From assembly GCF_001557235.1 (NCBI RefSeq), contig NZ_LSJI01000033.1, positions 1-29,231 of the forward strand: a DNA stretch of 29,231 nt, in the 5' to 3' direction. This DNA comes from Phenylobacterium sp. CCH9-H3. GTDB taxonomy: Bacteria; Pseudomonadota; Alphaproteobacteria; Caulobacterales; Caulobacteraceae. Positions 23,118 to 29,231 of this stretch are shown in pieces. A program made the position numbers and the translations under genes. The first letter of the stretch is position 1. Every line of letters begins with the position of its first letter. The notes under the pieces are model-generated. The model was not told where the DNA came from. It did no database searches and worked only from the letters and a program-made list of their open reading frames with translations.

Positions 23118-24923
23118 TCAGGCCTTCTGGCGGGCGATCCAGCGGTCCGTCCGCGTCTCCAGCACCGGCAGCGGCAGGGCGCCCGCCCCCACCAGCATGT
23201 CGTTGAAGGCGCGGATATCGAACCTCGGCCCCAGCGCCTCCCGCGCCCGGGCCCGCAGCGCCAGGATCTTCACCATTCCCACCTTGTATGAAGTGGCCTG
23301 TCCCGGATTGACGAAGTAGCGGCGGATCTCGGAGCGGATCTTGCCCGGCGGTTGCGGCGAGTTGGCGGTGTAGAACGCCACCGCCTGGGCCTCGCTCCAG
23401 CCCTTGGCGTGGATGCCGGTGTCGACCACCAGCCGGATGGCGCGCCAGATCTCGCGGCCCAGGCGGCCGAAGTCGCTGTAGGGGTCGACGTAGAAGCCCA
23501 TCTCCTTGGCCAGCAGCTCGGAATAGAGTCCCCAGCCCTCCACATAGGCGCCGTAGTTGTACTGGCCGCGGAAGGCCGGCAGGCTGGTCATCTCCTGGGC
23601 CAGCATGATCTGCATGTGATGGCCGGGCCAGCCCTCGTGATAGGCGGTGCCCTCCAGTTCGAAAGTCGGCGTCGCGGCCGTGTCGGCGAGGTGGACGTAG
23701 AACACGCCGGGCCGCGAGCCGTCGGGAGCGCCCGACGAGTAGTGCGCCGCACCGCCCGGCTCCTCGCGGAAGCTCTCAACCCGCTTCACCACCAGGTCCG
23801 ACTTGGGCAGGCGGCCGAAGACCGTCGGCAGCTTGGCCTTCATGCCGGCCAGGTAGCCCTCGGCCAGCTTGAGGTACTGCGCGCGGCCCGCATCGTCGTT
23901 GGGCAGGAAGAACCGCTTGTCGGTGCGCATGAAGACGAAGAAGTCCTCCAGCGATCCGGAAAAGCCGATCTTCGCCTTCAGCGTCTCCATCTCGGCGCGG
24001 ATGCGCTTCACCTCATCGAGGCCCAGCTGGTGGATCTGGTCCGCGGTCATGTCTGTGGTGGTCTGGTCCCGCAGCATGGCGGCGTAGAAGGCCGCGCCAT
24101 CCGGCAGGGCGCCGGCGCCCTTGGGATCGGCCGCAGCGTTGGCGCGGTCGGCCGCCAGCCAGGCGGCGACCCGGTCGTAGGCAGGCTTCATCTCGCCCGT
24201 CATGGCGGCGGTCACGGCGCCCAGCATCCGACCCTCGGTCGCGGCATCGATCTTGCCTGCGCTCCGCAGCCTGGCGAGCTTGGACGTGGCGTCGGCGAAC
24301 AGGGCCGAGTCGCCGTCGGTGGTGAATGGCGCGCCGGTGGTGATGCGCCGCACCTCGTCTAGCGACTGGTCATAGGAGAAGCGCGGCATCCGCACCCCGG
24401 CCGCAGCGGAGGCCTTGGCCCGCTCCAGCGACTGGTCCAGCGCCCGGCCGATGGCGGACACGCGGGCGATGTAGGCCTCCATGTCGGCGGGGCTCTCCAC
24501 CCGGTGCTGATTGATCATGAAGTTCGGCAAGCTGGTGTGCGGGCCGTTGCGGTCGAACACATAGCGGTGGCCGCGCCACCGATGGTCGGCCTCGGCGCGA
24601 TCCAGTTCGAGCGCCCAGATTTCGTAGGAGGTGCGGGCGTCCTCCGAAAGCTTGGCCGGGTCGAACCTCGCCTTCATCTGCGCCACGCTCGCGCGCCGCC
24701 AGGCGATGGCCCGCTCGGCGGCGGCATCGCTGCGGTCGGTGAGCTGGTCGTAGGCGGCCTTGCGGCCCAGCCGCGTGAGGCGCTCGGGGCTCATCGCCAG
24801 CTCTTCCTCGAACTGGGCGTCCAGGAAGGCGGTCAGCTCGGCGTTGACGTCGGCCGCGGCGGCGCGCGTCGCGACAGCCGCGCCGGCCAGGCCTAGTCCG
24901 AAATCACGGCGGGAGAGGCGCAT
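23118..24923 (-). CDS. DUF885-family metallopeptidase-like protein, Tat signal
   Basis: A 601-residue DUF885 protein. A twin-arginine signal MRLSRRDFGLGLAGAA ending near RAAAAD exports it as a folded protein. The family's zinc-site motif is HEGWPGHH at 429-436, with the downstream YNYGAYVEGWGLYSELLAKEMG supplying the distal Glu. Upstream is a long helical domain (~25-300). Members are related in fold to M3/M32-like peptidases and a few are carboxypeptidases, but most are untested. The full length is as expected. It is a single gene, divergent from the DUF808 gene across 124 bp. Confidence 0.9.
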   Translation of the reverse strand: MRLSRRDFGLGLAGAAVATRAAAADVNAELTAFLDAQFEEELAMSPERLTRLGRKAAYDQLTDRSDAAAERAIAWRRASVAQMKARFDPAKLSEDARTSYEIWALELDRAEADHRWRGHRYVFDRNGPHTSLPNFMINQHRVESPADMEAYIARVSAIGRALDQSLERAKASAAAGVRMPRFSYDQSLDEVRRITTGAPFTTDGDSALFADATSKLARLRSAGKIDAATEGRMLGAVTAAMTGEMKPAYDRVAAWLAADRANAAADPKGAGALPDGAAFYAAMLRDQTTTDMTADQIHQLGLDEVKRIRAEMETLKAKIGFSGSLEDFFVFMRTDKRFFLPNDDAGRAQYLKLAEGYLAGMKAKLPTVFGRLPKSDLVVKRVESFREEPGGAAHYSSGAPDGSRPGVFYVHLADTAATPTFELEGTAYHEGWPGHHMQIMLAQEMTSLPAFRGQYNYGAYVEGWGLYSELLAKEMGFYVDPYSDFGRLGREIWRAIRLVVDTGIHAKGWSEAQAVAFYTANSPQPPGKIRSEIRRYFVNPGQATSYKVGMVKILALRARAREALGPRFDIRAFNDMLVGAGALPLPVLETRTDRWIARQKA

Positions 24924-25047
24924 GGGTTACTCCAACTGTTGCCCGCGAAGGCCTATCCGGGTTCGAGGCGCCTCGCCAGCCGCCCGCGCTTTACGTCGCC
25001 GCCGACAGCCCCTAGGCAGGACGCTCGGACATCAGGGACGCTCATCC

Positions 25048-25986
25048 ATGGCTTCGGGCCTAGTCGCGCTGCTCGACGACGTCGCGGCGATCGCCAAGAT
25101 CGCGGCCACCTCGCTGGACGATGTCGCCGGCGCCGCCGGCAAGGCCGGCACCAAGGCCGTGGGCGTGGTGATCGACGACGCGGCGGTGACCCCTGGCTAT
25201 GCGGTGGGCTTCACCCCGGACCGCGAGCTTCCCATCGTCTGGAAGATCGCGCTGGGCTCCCTGCGCAACAAGTTCGTGTTCCTGCTGCCCGGCGCCCTGC
25301 TTCTCAGCGCCTTCGCCCCCTGGGCCGTGACGCCGATCCTGATGGTCGGCGCGGCCTTCCTCTGCTTCGAGGCGACCGAGAAGATCGTCGAGGCGGTCAC
25401 TCACCATGAGGGGGCCGACGAAATGGAGGAGCTGGCGCTCAGCTCCGCCGAACTGGAGAAGGAAAAGGTCTCGGGCGCCATCCGCACCGACCTGATCCTG
25501 TCGGCCGAGATCATGGCCATCGCCCTGAACGACGTCACCGAGCGGCCGCTGATGATCCAGGCCGCCGCCCTGGCCGTGGTGGGCCTGCTGATCACCATCG
25601 GCGTCTACGGCGTGGTCGCCCTGATCGTGAAGATGGACGACATCGGCCTGCACATGAGCCAGCGTCGCCGCCCGTCCAGCCAGGCCCTGGGCCGCGGGCT
25701 CGTCAAGGCGATGCCGGTGGTTCTGGACGTGCTGACCAAGGTGGGCACCGCCGCCATGCTGTGGGTCGGCGGCGGCATCGTCATCCACGGGCTTGAGCAC
25801 TTCCACCTGCCGCAGATCCCGCACCTGGCGCACGCGGCGTCCGAATGGGCGGCGCAGGTTCCGGGCGTCGGCGCGGTCACGGGCTGGCTTGCCTATGCCC
25901 TGGCCTCGGCGGTGGTCGGGCTCATCGTGGGCGCGGTCATCGTCGGCGTCGTCCACCTGATCCCGAAGCGCAAGAAGGCCGCCTGA
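25048..25986 (+). CDS. DUF808 (YedI-like) inner-membrane protein
   Basis: A 312-residue integral membrane protein of the DUF808/YedI family. MASGLVALLDDVAAIAKIAATSLDDVAGAAGKAGTKAVGVVIDDAAVTP (in parts) is the highly conserved N-terminus. Six or so hydrophobic segments follow between ~75 and 305, with a cytosolic acidic stretch near 125-145 (HHEGADEMEELALSSAELEKEK, in parts). It ends with a basic tail, PKRKKAA. The function is unknown. The start at 25048 is fixed by the conserved N-terminus; the longer frame upstream overlaps the DUF885 gene. It is convergent with the amidohydrolase gene 3 bases on. Confidence 0.9.
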   Translation: MASGLVALLDDVAAIAKIAATSLDDVAGAAGKAGTKAVGVVIDDAAVTPGYAVGFTPDRELPIVWKIALGSLRNKFVFLLPGALLLSAFAPWAVTPILMVGAAFLCFEATEKIVEAVTHHEGADEMEELALSSAELEKEKVSGAIRTDLILSAEIMAIALNDVTERPLMIQAAALAVVGLLITIGVYGVVALIVKMDDIGLHMSQRRRPSSQALGRGLVKAMPVVLDVLTKVGTAAMLWVGGGIVIHGLEHFHLPQIPHLAHAASEWAAQVPGVGAVTGWLAYALASAVVGLIVGAVIVGVVHLIPKRKKAA

Positions 25987-25989
25987 GCC

Positions 25990-27294
25990 TCAGCGCCCGA
26001 CGAGACGCCCCGCCTTCACCACCCCTTCGACCCGCGTCAGCGCCGAGATATCCGCCAGCGGGTCGCCCGAGACGGCGATCAGGTCGCCTGCGAAACCCGG
26101 CGCCGCCTGGCCCAGTTCGCGCTCCAGCCCCAGCGCAGCCGCCGCCTCGACGGTCGCGGAACGGATCGCCTGGGCCGGGCTCATGCCGGAGCGGACCATA
26201 TAGGCGAACTGCCGCCCGCCCAGGCCGTAGGGATAGACCGCCGCATCGGTGCCGAATGTCAGCTTCACCCCGGCGTCGACCGCGCGGCGGAAGCCGTCGC
26301 GCTGGGCGTCCGTCGTCTCGCGGTTCTTGCGCAGGTATTCGGCCGGCCACCCCTCCCGGGTCCCGACCTCCTCGATCCAGTCGCCGTTGTAGATGTCCAT
26401 GTCCAGCCAGACGCCCCGCGCCCTGGCCAGCGCGATCCCCTCGTCGTCGATGAGGCTGGCGTGTTCGATGGTGCGGGCGCCGGCGCGGATCGCCGCCTTG
26501 ATTCCCTCCGCCCCGTGGGCGTGGGCGATGCAGTAGCGGCCGAGCGCACGGGCCTCGTCGCAGGCGGCGGCGATCTCCGCCTCGCTCAGCTCCAAAGCAC
26601 CGGGCTCGCTGCCCACCGCCAGGACCGCGCCGGTGGCGATCACCTTGATGAAGTCGGCGCCCTGGCCGATCAGGTATCGCACCCTGCGGCGCGCCTCGTC
26701 CGGGCCGCGCGCCTCGCCGAGGCGGAAGGCCATGGGGATCTCGACGCCGTCCGGCGCGCCCGTCACCGCCCCGCCGCCTCCGGGCTTGGTGATATAGGCG
26801 CCCGCCACGACCATCCGCGGCCCCTCCACCTGGCCCGCCGCGATCGCATCGCGCAGGGCGACATCGGTCAGGCCGCGATAGGCGCCCACGTCCCGCACCG
26901 TGGTGAAGCCGGCCTGCAGCATGGTGCGGGCGGCCTCCGCGCCTTTGAGAATCGTTTCCGCCTCGGAATGCTTCAGCGCCTCGGCGGGATCGTCCGTCTG
27001 GCCGAACCCGTCCGCCACATGGGTGTGCATGTCGATCAGGCCCGGCAGCACCGTGTAGCGCGACCAGTCCAGCACCCGCCCGCTCGTCGGCGCGTGCGTC
27101 CAGGGCGTGACCGTCGCGATCCGGCCGTCAACGATGGTGATCAGCCGCTCACCCACGGCTTGGCCACGCACAGGATCGACGAGCCGGCCGGCGCGGACGT
27201 GCAACGTCTCGGCCGAGGCCGCCGGAACCAGGGCGGCCAAAGCCAACGCCATTGCGGCGCGCGCGACGAGCCGACCCGCTTCAAGAAACCCCAC
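25990..27294 (-). CDS. Exported amidohydrolase (imidazolonepropionase/Xaa-Pro dipeptidase-like)
   Basis: A 434-residue TIM-barrel metallohydrolase. A signal peptide (residues 1-28, ...ALALAALVPAASA) exports it. Metal-site features follow the amidohydrolase order: DMHTHV (~88-93), the lysine in DFIKVIATGAV (216-226), AHAHG, IEHAS, and GTDA. The N- and C-terminal parts form the usual small beta domain (VRAGRLVDP; VVKAGRLVGR). Related secreted enzymes cleave dipeptides with C-terminal Pro or N-acyl amino acids; the substrate here is not known. It is the last gene of a minus-strand pair with tetR 32 bases upstream, but it may have its own promoter. Confidence 0.9.
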   Translation of the reverse strand: MGFLEAGRLVARAAMALALAALVPAASAETLHVRAGRLVDPVRGQAVGERLITIVDGRIATVTPWTHAPTSGRVLDWSRYTVLPGLIDMHTHVADGFGQTDDPAEALKHSEAETILKGAEAARTMLQAGFTTVRDVGAYRGLTDVALRDAIAAGQVEGPRMVVAGAYITKPGGGGAVTGAPDGVEIPMAFRLGEARGPDEARRRVRYLIGQGADFIKVIATGAVLAVGSEPGALELSEAEIAAACDEARALGRYCIAHAHGAEGIKAAIRAGARTIEHASLIDDEGIALARARGVWLDMDIYNGDWIEEVGTREGWPAEYLRKNRETTDAQRDGFRRAVDAGVKLTFGTDAAVYPYGLGGRQFAYMVRSGMSPAQAIRSATVEAAAALGLERELGQAAPGFAGDLIAVSGDPLADISALTRVEGVVKAGRLVGR

Positions 27295-27326
27295 GCGCCA
27301 CCCCGCCGCCAGACCTCAGGCGGCGA

Positions 27327-27905
27327 TCATGCCCCCGCGTCGTCGCCGCCGACAACCTCGGCCAGGGCCGCGCGCAGGTTGGCGTCCAGAAGCTCGTTCG
27401 CCAGCGGATGGTCGTCGGGCACGGCCCGCGACAGCATCAGCGCGCCGACCATCCGGGCGACCAGGGCCACCGCACGCTCACGGCGGGCGTCGCCCTTGCC
27501 GGCCAGGCCCGTTTCGATCGAGGCGATCATGCCTTCCAGGCCCTCGGCGAACACCGCCCGCAAGGCGTCCGGCTGACGACCGATGTCGCCGGCCAGCGCG
27601 GCGGCGGGACAGCTCTTGCCCGGCGCGTTGCGCGCGGCCCGCGAGAGGTAGCGCGGCAGCAGGCCTGCGACGCCGTCCGCCCGCGCCCGCTCCGCCGCCA
27701 TCTGCGCCCAGGCGGTCTCCAGCGCCTCGGCGGCCAGGACCTGCTTCGAGGCGAAGTGGTTGTAGAAGCCGCCGTGCGTGAACCCCGCAGCCTTCATGAG
27801 GTCTCCCACCGGCACATCGTCGAACCCGCGCTCGCGGAAGAGCGCCGACGCTGCGGTGACCACCCGTTCGCGGTTTTCCTGGGCCTGGGCCTTGCTGATC
27901 TTCAT
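27327..27905 (-). CDS. TetR/AcrR-family repressor
   Basis: A 192-residue regulator. The start MKISKAQAQENRERVVTAASALF is chosen as the conserved N-terminus; an upstream ATG would add 12 residues. The helix-turn-helix is at ~29-50 (VPVGDLMKAAGFTHGGFYNHFASK), of the subgroup with GFTHGGFYNHF. The C-terminal ligand-binding domain (~60-192) is helical with one Cys-Pro region (GKSCPAAALAGDIGRQ) that could sense electrophiles. It is divergent from the tautomerase gene; the inverted repeat between them is the likely operator, so it probably represses itself and the tautomerase. Confidence 0.92.
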   Translation of the reverse strand: MKISKAQAQENRERVVTAASALFRERGFDDVPVGDLMKAAGFTHGGFYNHFASKQVLAAEALETAWAQMAAERARADGVAGLLPRYLSRAARNAPGKSCPAAALAGDIGRQPDALRAVFAEGLEGMIASIETGLAGKGDARRERAVALVARMVGALMLSRAVPDDHPLANELLDANLRAALAEVVGGDDAGA

Positions 27906-27939
27906 CCGGAACCTGCCGCTTGACGCGCCTCGATCTTGC

Positions 27940-27961
27940 AATGATGATGAGCGTCATCATT
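27940..27961. promoter_or_regulatory. Inverted repeat in the tetR-tautomerase intergenic region
   Basis: AATGATGA and TCATCATT flank a 6-base spacer, a 22-bp site centred in the 83-bp divergent gap. The size and A/T-rich arms suit a TetR dimer operator. A TTGACG 20 bases to the left could be a -35 for the plus-strand gene, which the repressor would then cover. Confidence 0.65.
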
Positions 27962-27988
27962 AAAGTCAACGGCGCAGGGAGCCGACAG

Positions 27989-28426
27989 ATGCCGCTTTGG
28001 AAGATCTATCACCCAGTGGGAGCCTTCACGGCCGACGACAAGCGCGAGCTGTCCCAGCGCATCACCGCGCTCTACAGCCGGCTGCCGAAATTCTACGTCG
28101 GCGTGGTGTTCCAGGAAGTCGACCCGGACTCGTTCTTCGTCGGGGGCGAGCCGGCCTCGAAATTCATCCGCATCTGGGTCGACCACATCGCCCGCACCCT
28201 GCCCTCGGCCGAGGCGCGGACGTGGTGGATCGGCCAGTGCGACGAGGCGCTGGCGCCCTATATCCGGGATCGCGGTTTCGACTGGGAGTTCCACATCGAC
28301 GAGACGTCGTTCGAACTGTGGTCCATCCAGGGCATCCGTCCGCCCTTGCCCAACAGCGAGGACGAGAAGCGCTGGATCCGCGAGAACAAGCCGAGCCCTC
28401 TGGTCGGCGAGACCCAGCCCGCCTGA
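27989..28426 (+). CDS. Tautomerase-superfamily protein with N-terminal proline
   Basis: A 145-residue protein starting MPLWKIYHPVGAFT. After Met removal the catalytic base would be Pro-1, as in 4-oxalocrotonate tautomerase and cis-CaaD. The start at 27989 is fixed by this proline; the longer frame would bury it. The layout (KRELSQRITALYSRLPKFYVGVVFQEV, then RIWVDHIAR, then FEL..IQGIRPP) matches the larger single-chain tautomerase type (Tautomerase_3), also seen in fungi. The reaction could be keto-enol tautomerisation or dehalogenation. It is probably controlled by the adjacent TetR regulator. Confidence 0.85.
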   Translation: MPLWKIYHPVGAFTADDKRELSQRITALYSRLPKFYVGVVFQEVDPDSFFVGGEPASKFIRIWVDHIARTLPSAEARTWWIGQCDEALAPYIRDRGFDWEFHIDETSFELWSIQGIRPPLPNSEDEKRWIRENKPSPLVGETQPA

Positions 28427-28439
28427 AACGGGCGGGCTG
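28415..28439 (+). terminator. Hairpin overlapping the tautomerase stop
   Basis: CAGCCCGCC (28415-28423) and GGCGGGCTG (28431-28439) form a 9-bp GC-rich stem with a 7-nt loop that contains the stop codon. No T-run follows, so it may act as a weak bidirectional terminator between convergent genes. Confidence 0.45.
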
Positions 28440-28454
28440 CGGCCCCCCGTCAGC

Positions 28455-28649
28455 CTAGAGCTGGTTGAATTCCCCGCAGCGGCACTTGACCACCACGTCG
28501 TTGAAGAACGAGCGGTCGACGCGGACCAGTTCCTGGCGGCAGGCGCCGCAGGCGTAGGCGGAACCCTGCTGGTCGCGCGGAGCCTCGTCGGCCTGCACGA
28601 GGGTGCGGCGGCCCACGAAGAGGCCCGGGAAGGTACGCAACTCGATCAT
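28455..28649 (-). CDS. Small zinc-ribbon protein
   Basis: A 64-residue protein starting MIELRTFPGLFVGRR. Four cysteines (C34, C37, C56, C58 as CGAC and CRC) make a likely zinc ribbon with an 18-residue spacer. The frame stays open for a further ~500 bases upstream, but that part is antisense to the Mut7-C gene. The compact reading with a start at 28649 is therefore preferred. The gene is divergent from the Mut7-C gene across 45 bases. Function unknown; an RNA- or DNA-binding role is possible. Confidence 0.6.
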   Translation of the reverse strand: MIELRTFPGLFVGRRTLVQADEAPRDQQGSAYACGACRQELVRVDRSFFNDVVVKCRCGEFNQL

Positions 28650-28694
28650 TACTCTGCTCCAAGATGAGCCAGGGGGAGCTGGCCGCTCTTCGCA

Positions 28695-29231
28695 ATGCAA
28701 AATCCATTCTACGAAATCATGTTGCAGCGCAATGACGGAACGGCGCCGGCGCGCACGGATTTCACCAATATGCGCTTTCTTTGCGACGAGATGCTCGTTC
28801 GGTTGGCGCGCCTGCTGCGCGCGGCAGGCTATGACACCTATCTGGCCTCCAATGGGGAACCCGACTCCGAACTCATCAAGACGGCGCGCCGCGAGGGCCG
28901 GATCCTGCTCACGCGGGATAAACGGCTCGCCGCCGCGGCGCACGAGTCGGTCCTGATCCGCGGGTTCGGCGTCGACGCCGAAGCGCACCATCTTTCCCGG
29001 GAGGTGGTGCTCGACTGGGAGTTTGCGCCCTTCACCCGCTGCGTCATGGACAACGCCCACCTCCGCGACGCCGGTGAACACGAGGTCGCCGCGATGCCGG
29101 GCGCGGCGCCCGAACGGGGCGGCCCGTTCCGCATCTGCCCCGCCTGCGGTCGCAGCTACTGGCCCGGCAGCCACGTGCGGCGGATGGAGGCCCGGCTCGG
29201 CCGGCTGGCGCGCGACGCCGCAATCCCGCCG
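28695..29231 (+). CDS. Mut7-C RNase-domain protein (partial, runs off the end)
   Basis: 179 codons are in the window and no stop is reached. It matches the Mut7-C family: a PIN-like domain (MRFLCDEMLVRLARLLRAAGYDT, in parts) with acids D31, D57 and D75 (LLTRDKRL), then a zinc ribbon ending CPACGRSYWPGSHVRRM. The first zinc knuckle is atypical: RCVMDN instead of RCxxCN, so D119 replaces a Cys. The start is uncertain. The ATG at 28695 has GGGGGAG about 15 bases upstream. The ATG at 28770 (MRFLCDEML) is where family similarity begins. A nuclease role is predicted but is untested for most members. Confidence 0.85.
   Translation, partial: MQNPFYEIMLQRNDGTAPARTDFTNMRFLCDEMLVRLARLLRAAGYDTYLASNGEPDSELIKTARREGRILLTRDKRLAAAAHESVLIRGFGVDAEAHHLSREVVLDWEFAPFTRCVMDNAHLRDAGEHEVAAMPGAAPERGGPFRICPACGRSYWPGSHVRRMEARLGRLARDAAIPP

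Noticed and set aside
28650..29174. Upstream extension of the small zinc-ribbon frame (239 codons in total)
   Set aside because: It is antisense to the Mut7-C gene, whose protein has clear family motifs; only the last 64 codons look like a real protein.
1..29231. CRISPR array, prophage or complete transposon
   Set aside because: No regularly spaced repeats, phage structural genes or transposase genes were found; the only mobile-element trace is the repeat pair at 1-52.

Overview
This is a gene-dense chromosomal stretch from a high-GC alphaproteobacterium. The gene content and order (yidD-thrS, folE-hisI, a stand-alone rpoH with sigma-32 features, an HWE histidine kinase, several Tat-exported hydrolases) point to Caulobacterales, in the Caulobacter/Phenylobacterium range. 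That placement is by recollection of family traits, not by a search.

Layout. 1-1245 looks like accessory DNA that is visibly richer in A/T than the rest. It holds the end of what looks like an IS21-type element, a MltR-like gene that it cuts off, an unrecognised gene, an intact tRNA-Gly(CCC), and the orphan 5' half of a second tRNA-Gly with the same anticodon. From 1354 on the sequence is core-like. It begins with an HD-domain protein (1354-1947), then a minus-strand block: IscU-like/YciI pair, yidD-thrS-glycosyltransferase with 4-nt overlaps, a cytochrome P450, and a sulfatase followed by a Tat-exported class V aminotransferase. At 11085 a divergent HWE histidine kinase carries an N-terminal membrane domain that matches the plant ethylene-binding domain, including the Asp/Tyr/Cys/His spacing. 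Next come SRPBCC-cysS (minus) facing folE-hisI-lysE and an unknown small gene (plus). PhoD phosphatase is divergent from an encapsulated-ferritin-like gene that overlaps an rluD-type pseudouridine synthase. Then come a VOC protein, rpoH with a strong terminator, a GH43 glycosidase under a perfect LacI-type operator, a DUF885 metallopeptidase-like protein, a DUF808 membrane protein, an exported amidohydrolase, a TetR regulator divergent from a Pro-1 tautomerase across an inverted repeat, a small zinc-ribbon protein, and a Mut7-C protein that runs off the end.

How they work together. Most units are short housekeeping operons (translation: thrS, cysS, rluD; cofactors: folE, hisI; stress: rpoH). 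The accessory metabolic genes (P450, sulfatase, GH43, DUF885, amidohydrolase, tautomerase) suggest a scavenging environmental bacterium. No CRISPR array, complete prophage or complete transposon is visible. The best leads are the ethylene-receptor-like kinase, the encapsulin-less EncFtn-like ferritin, the sulfatase with a CSTTR rather than CxPxR maturation motif, and the tRNA-Gly island junction.
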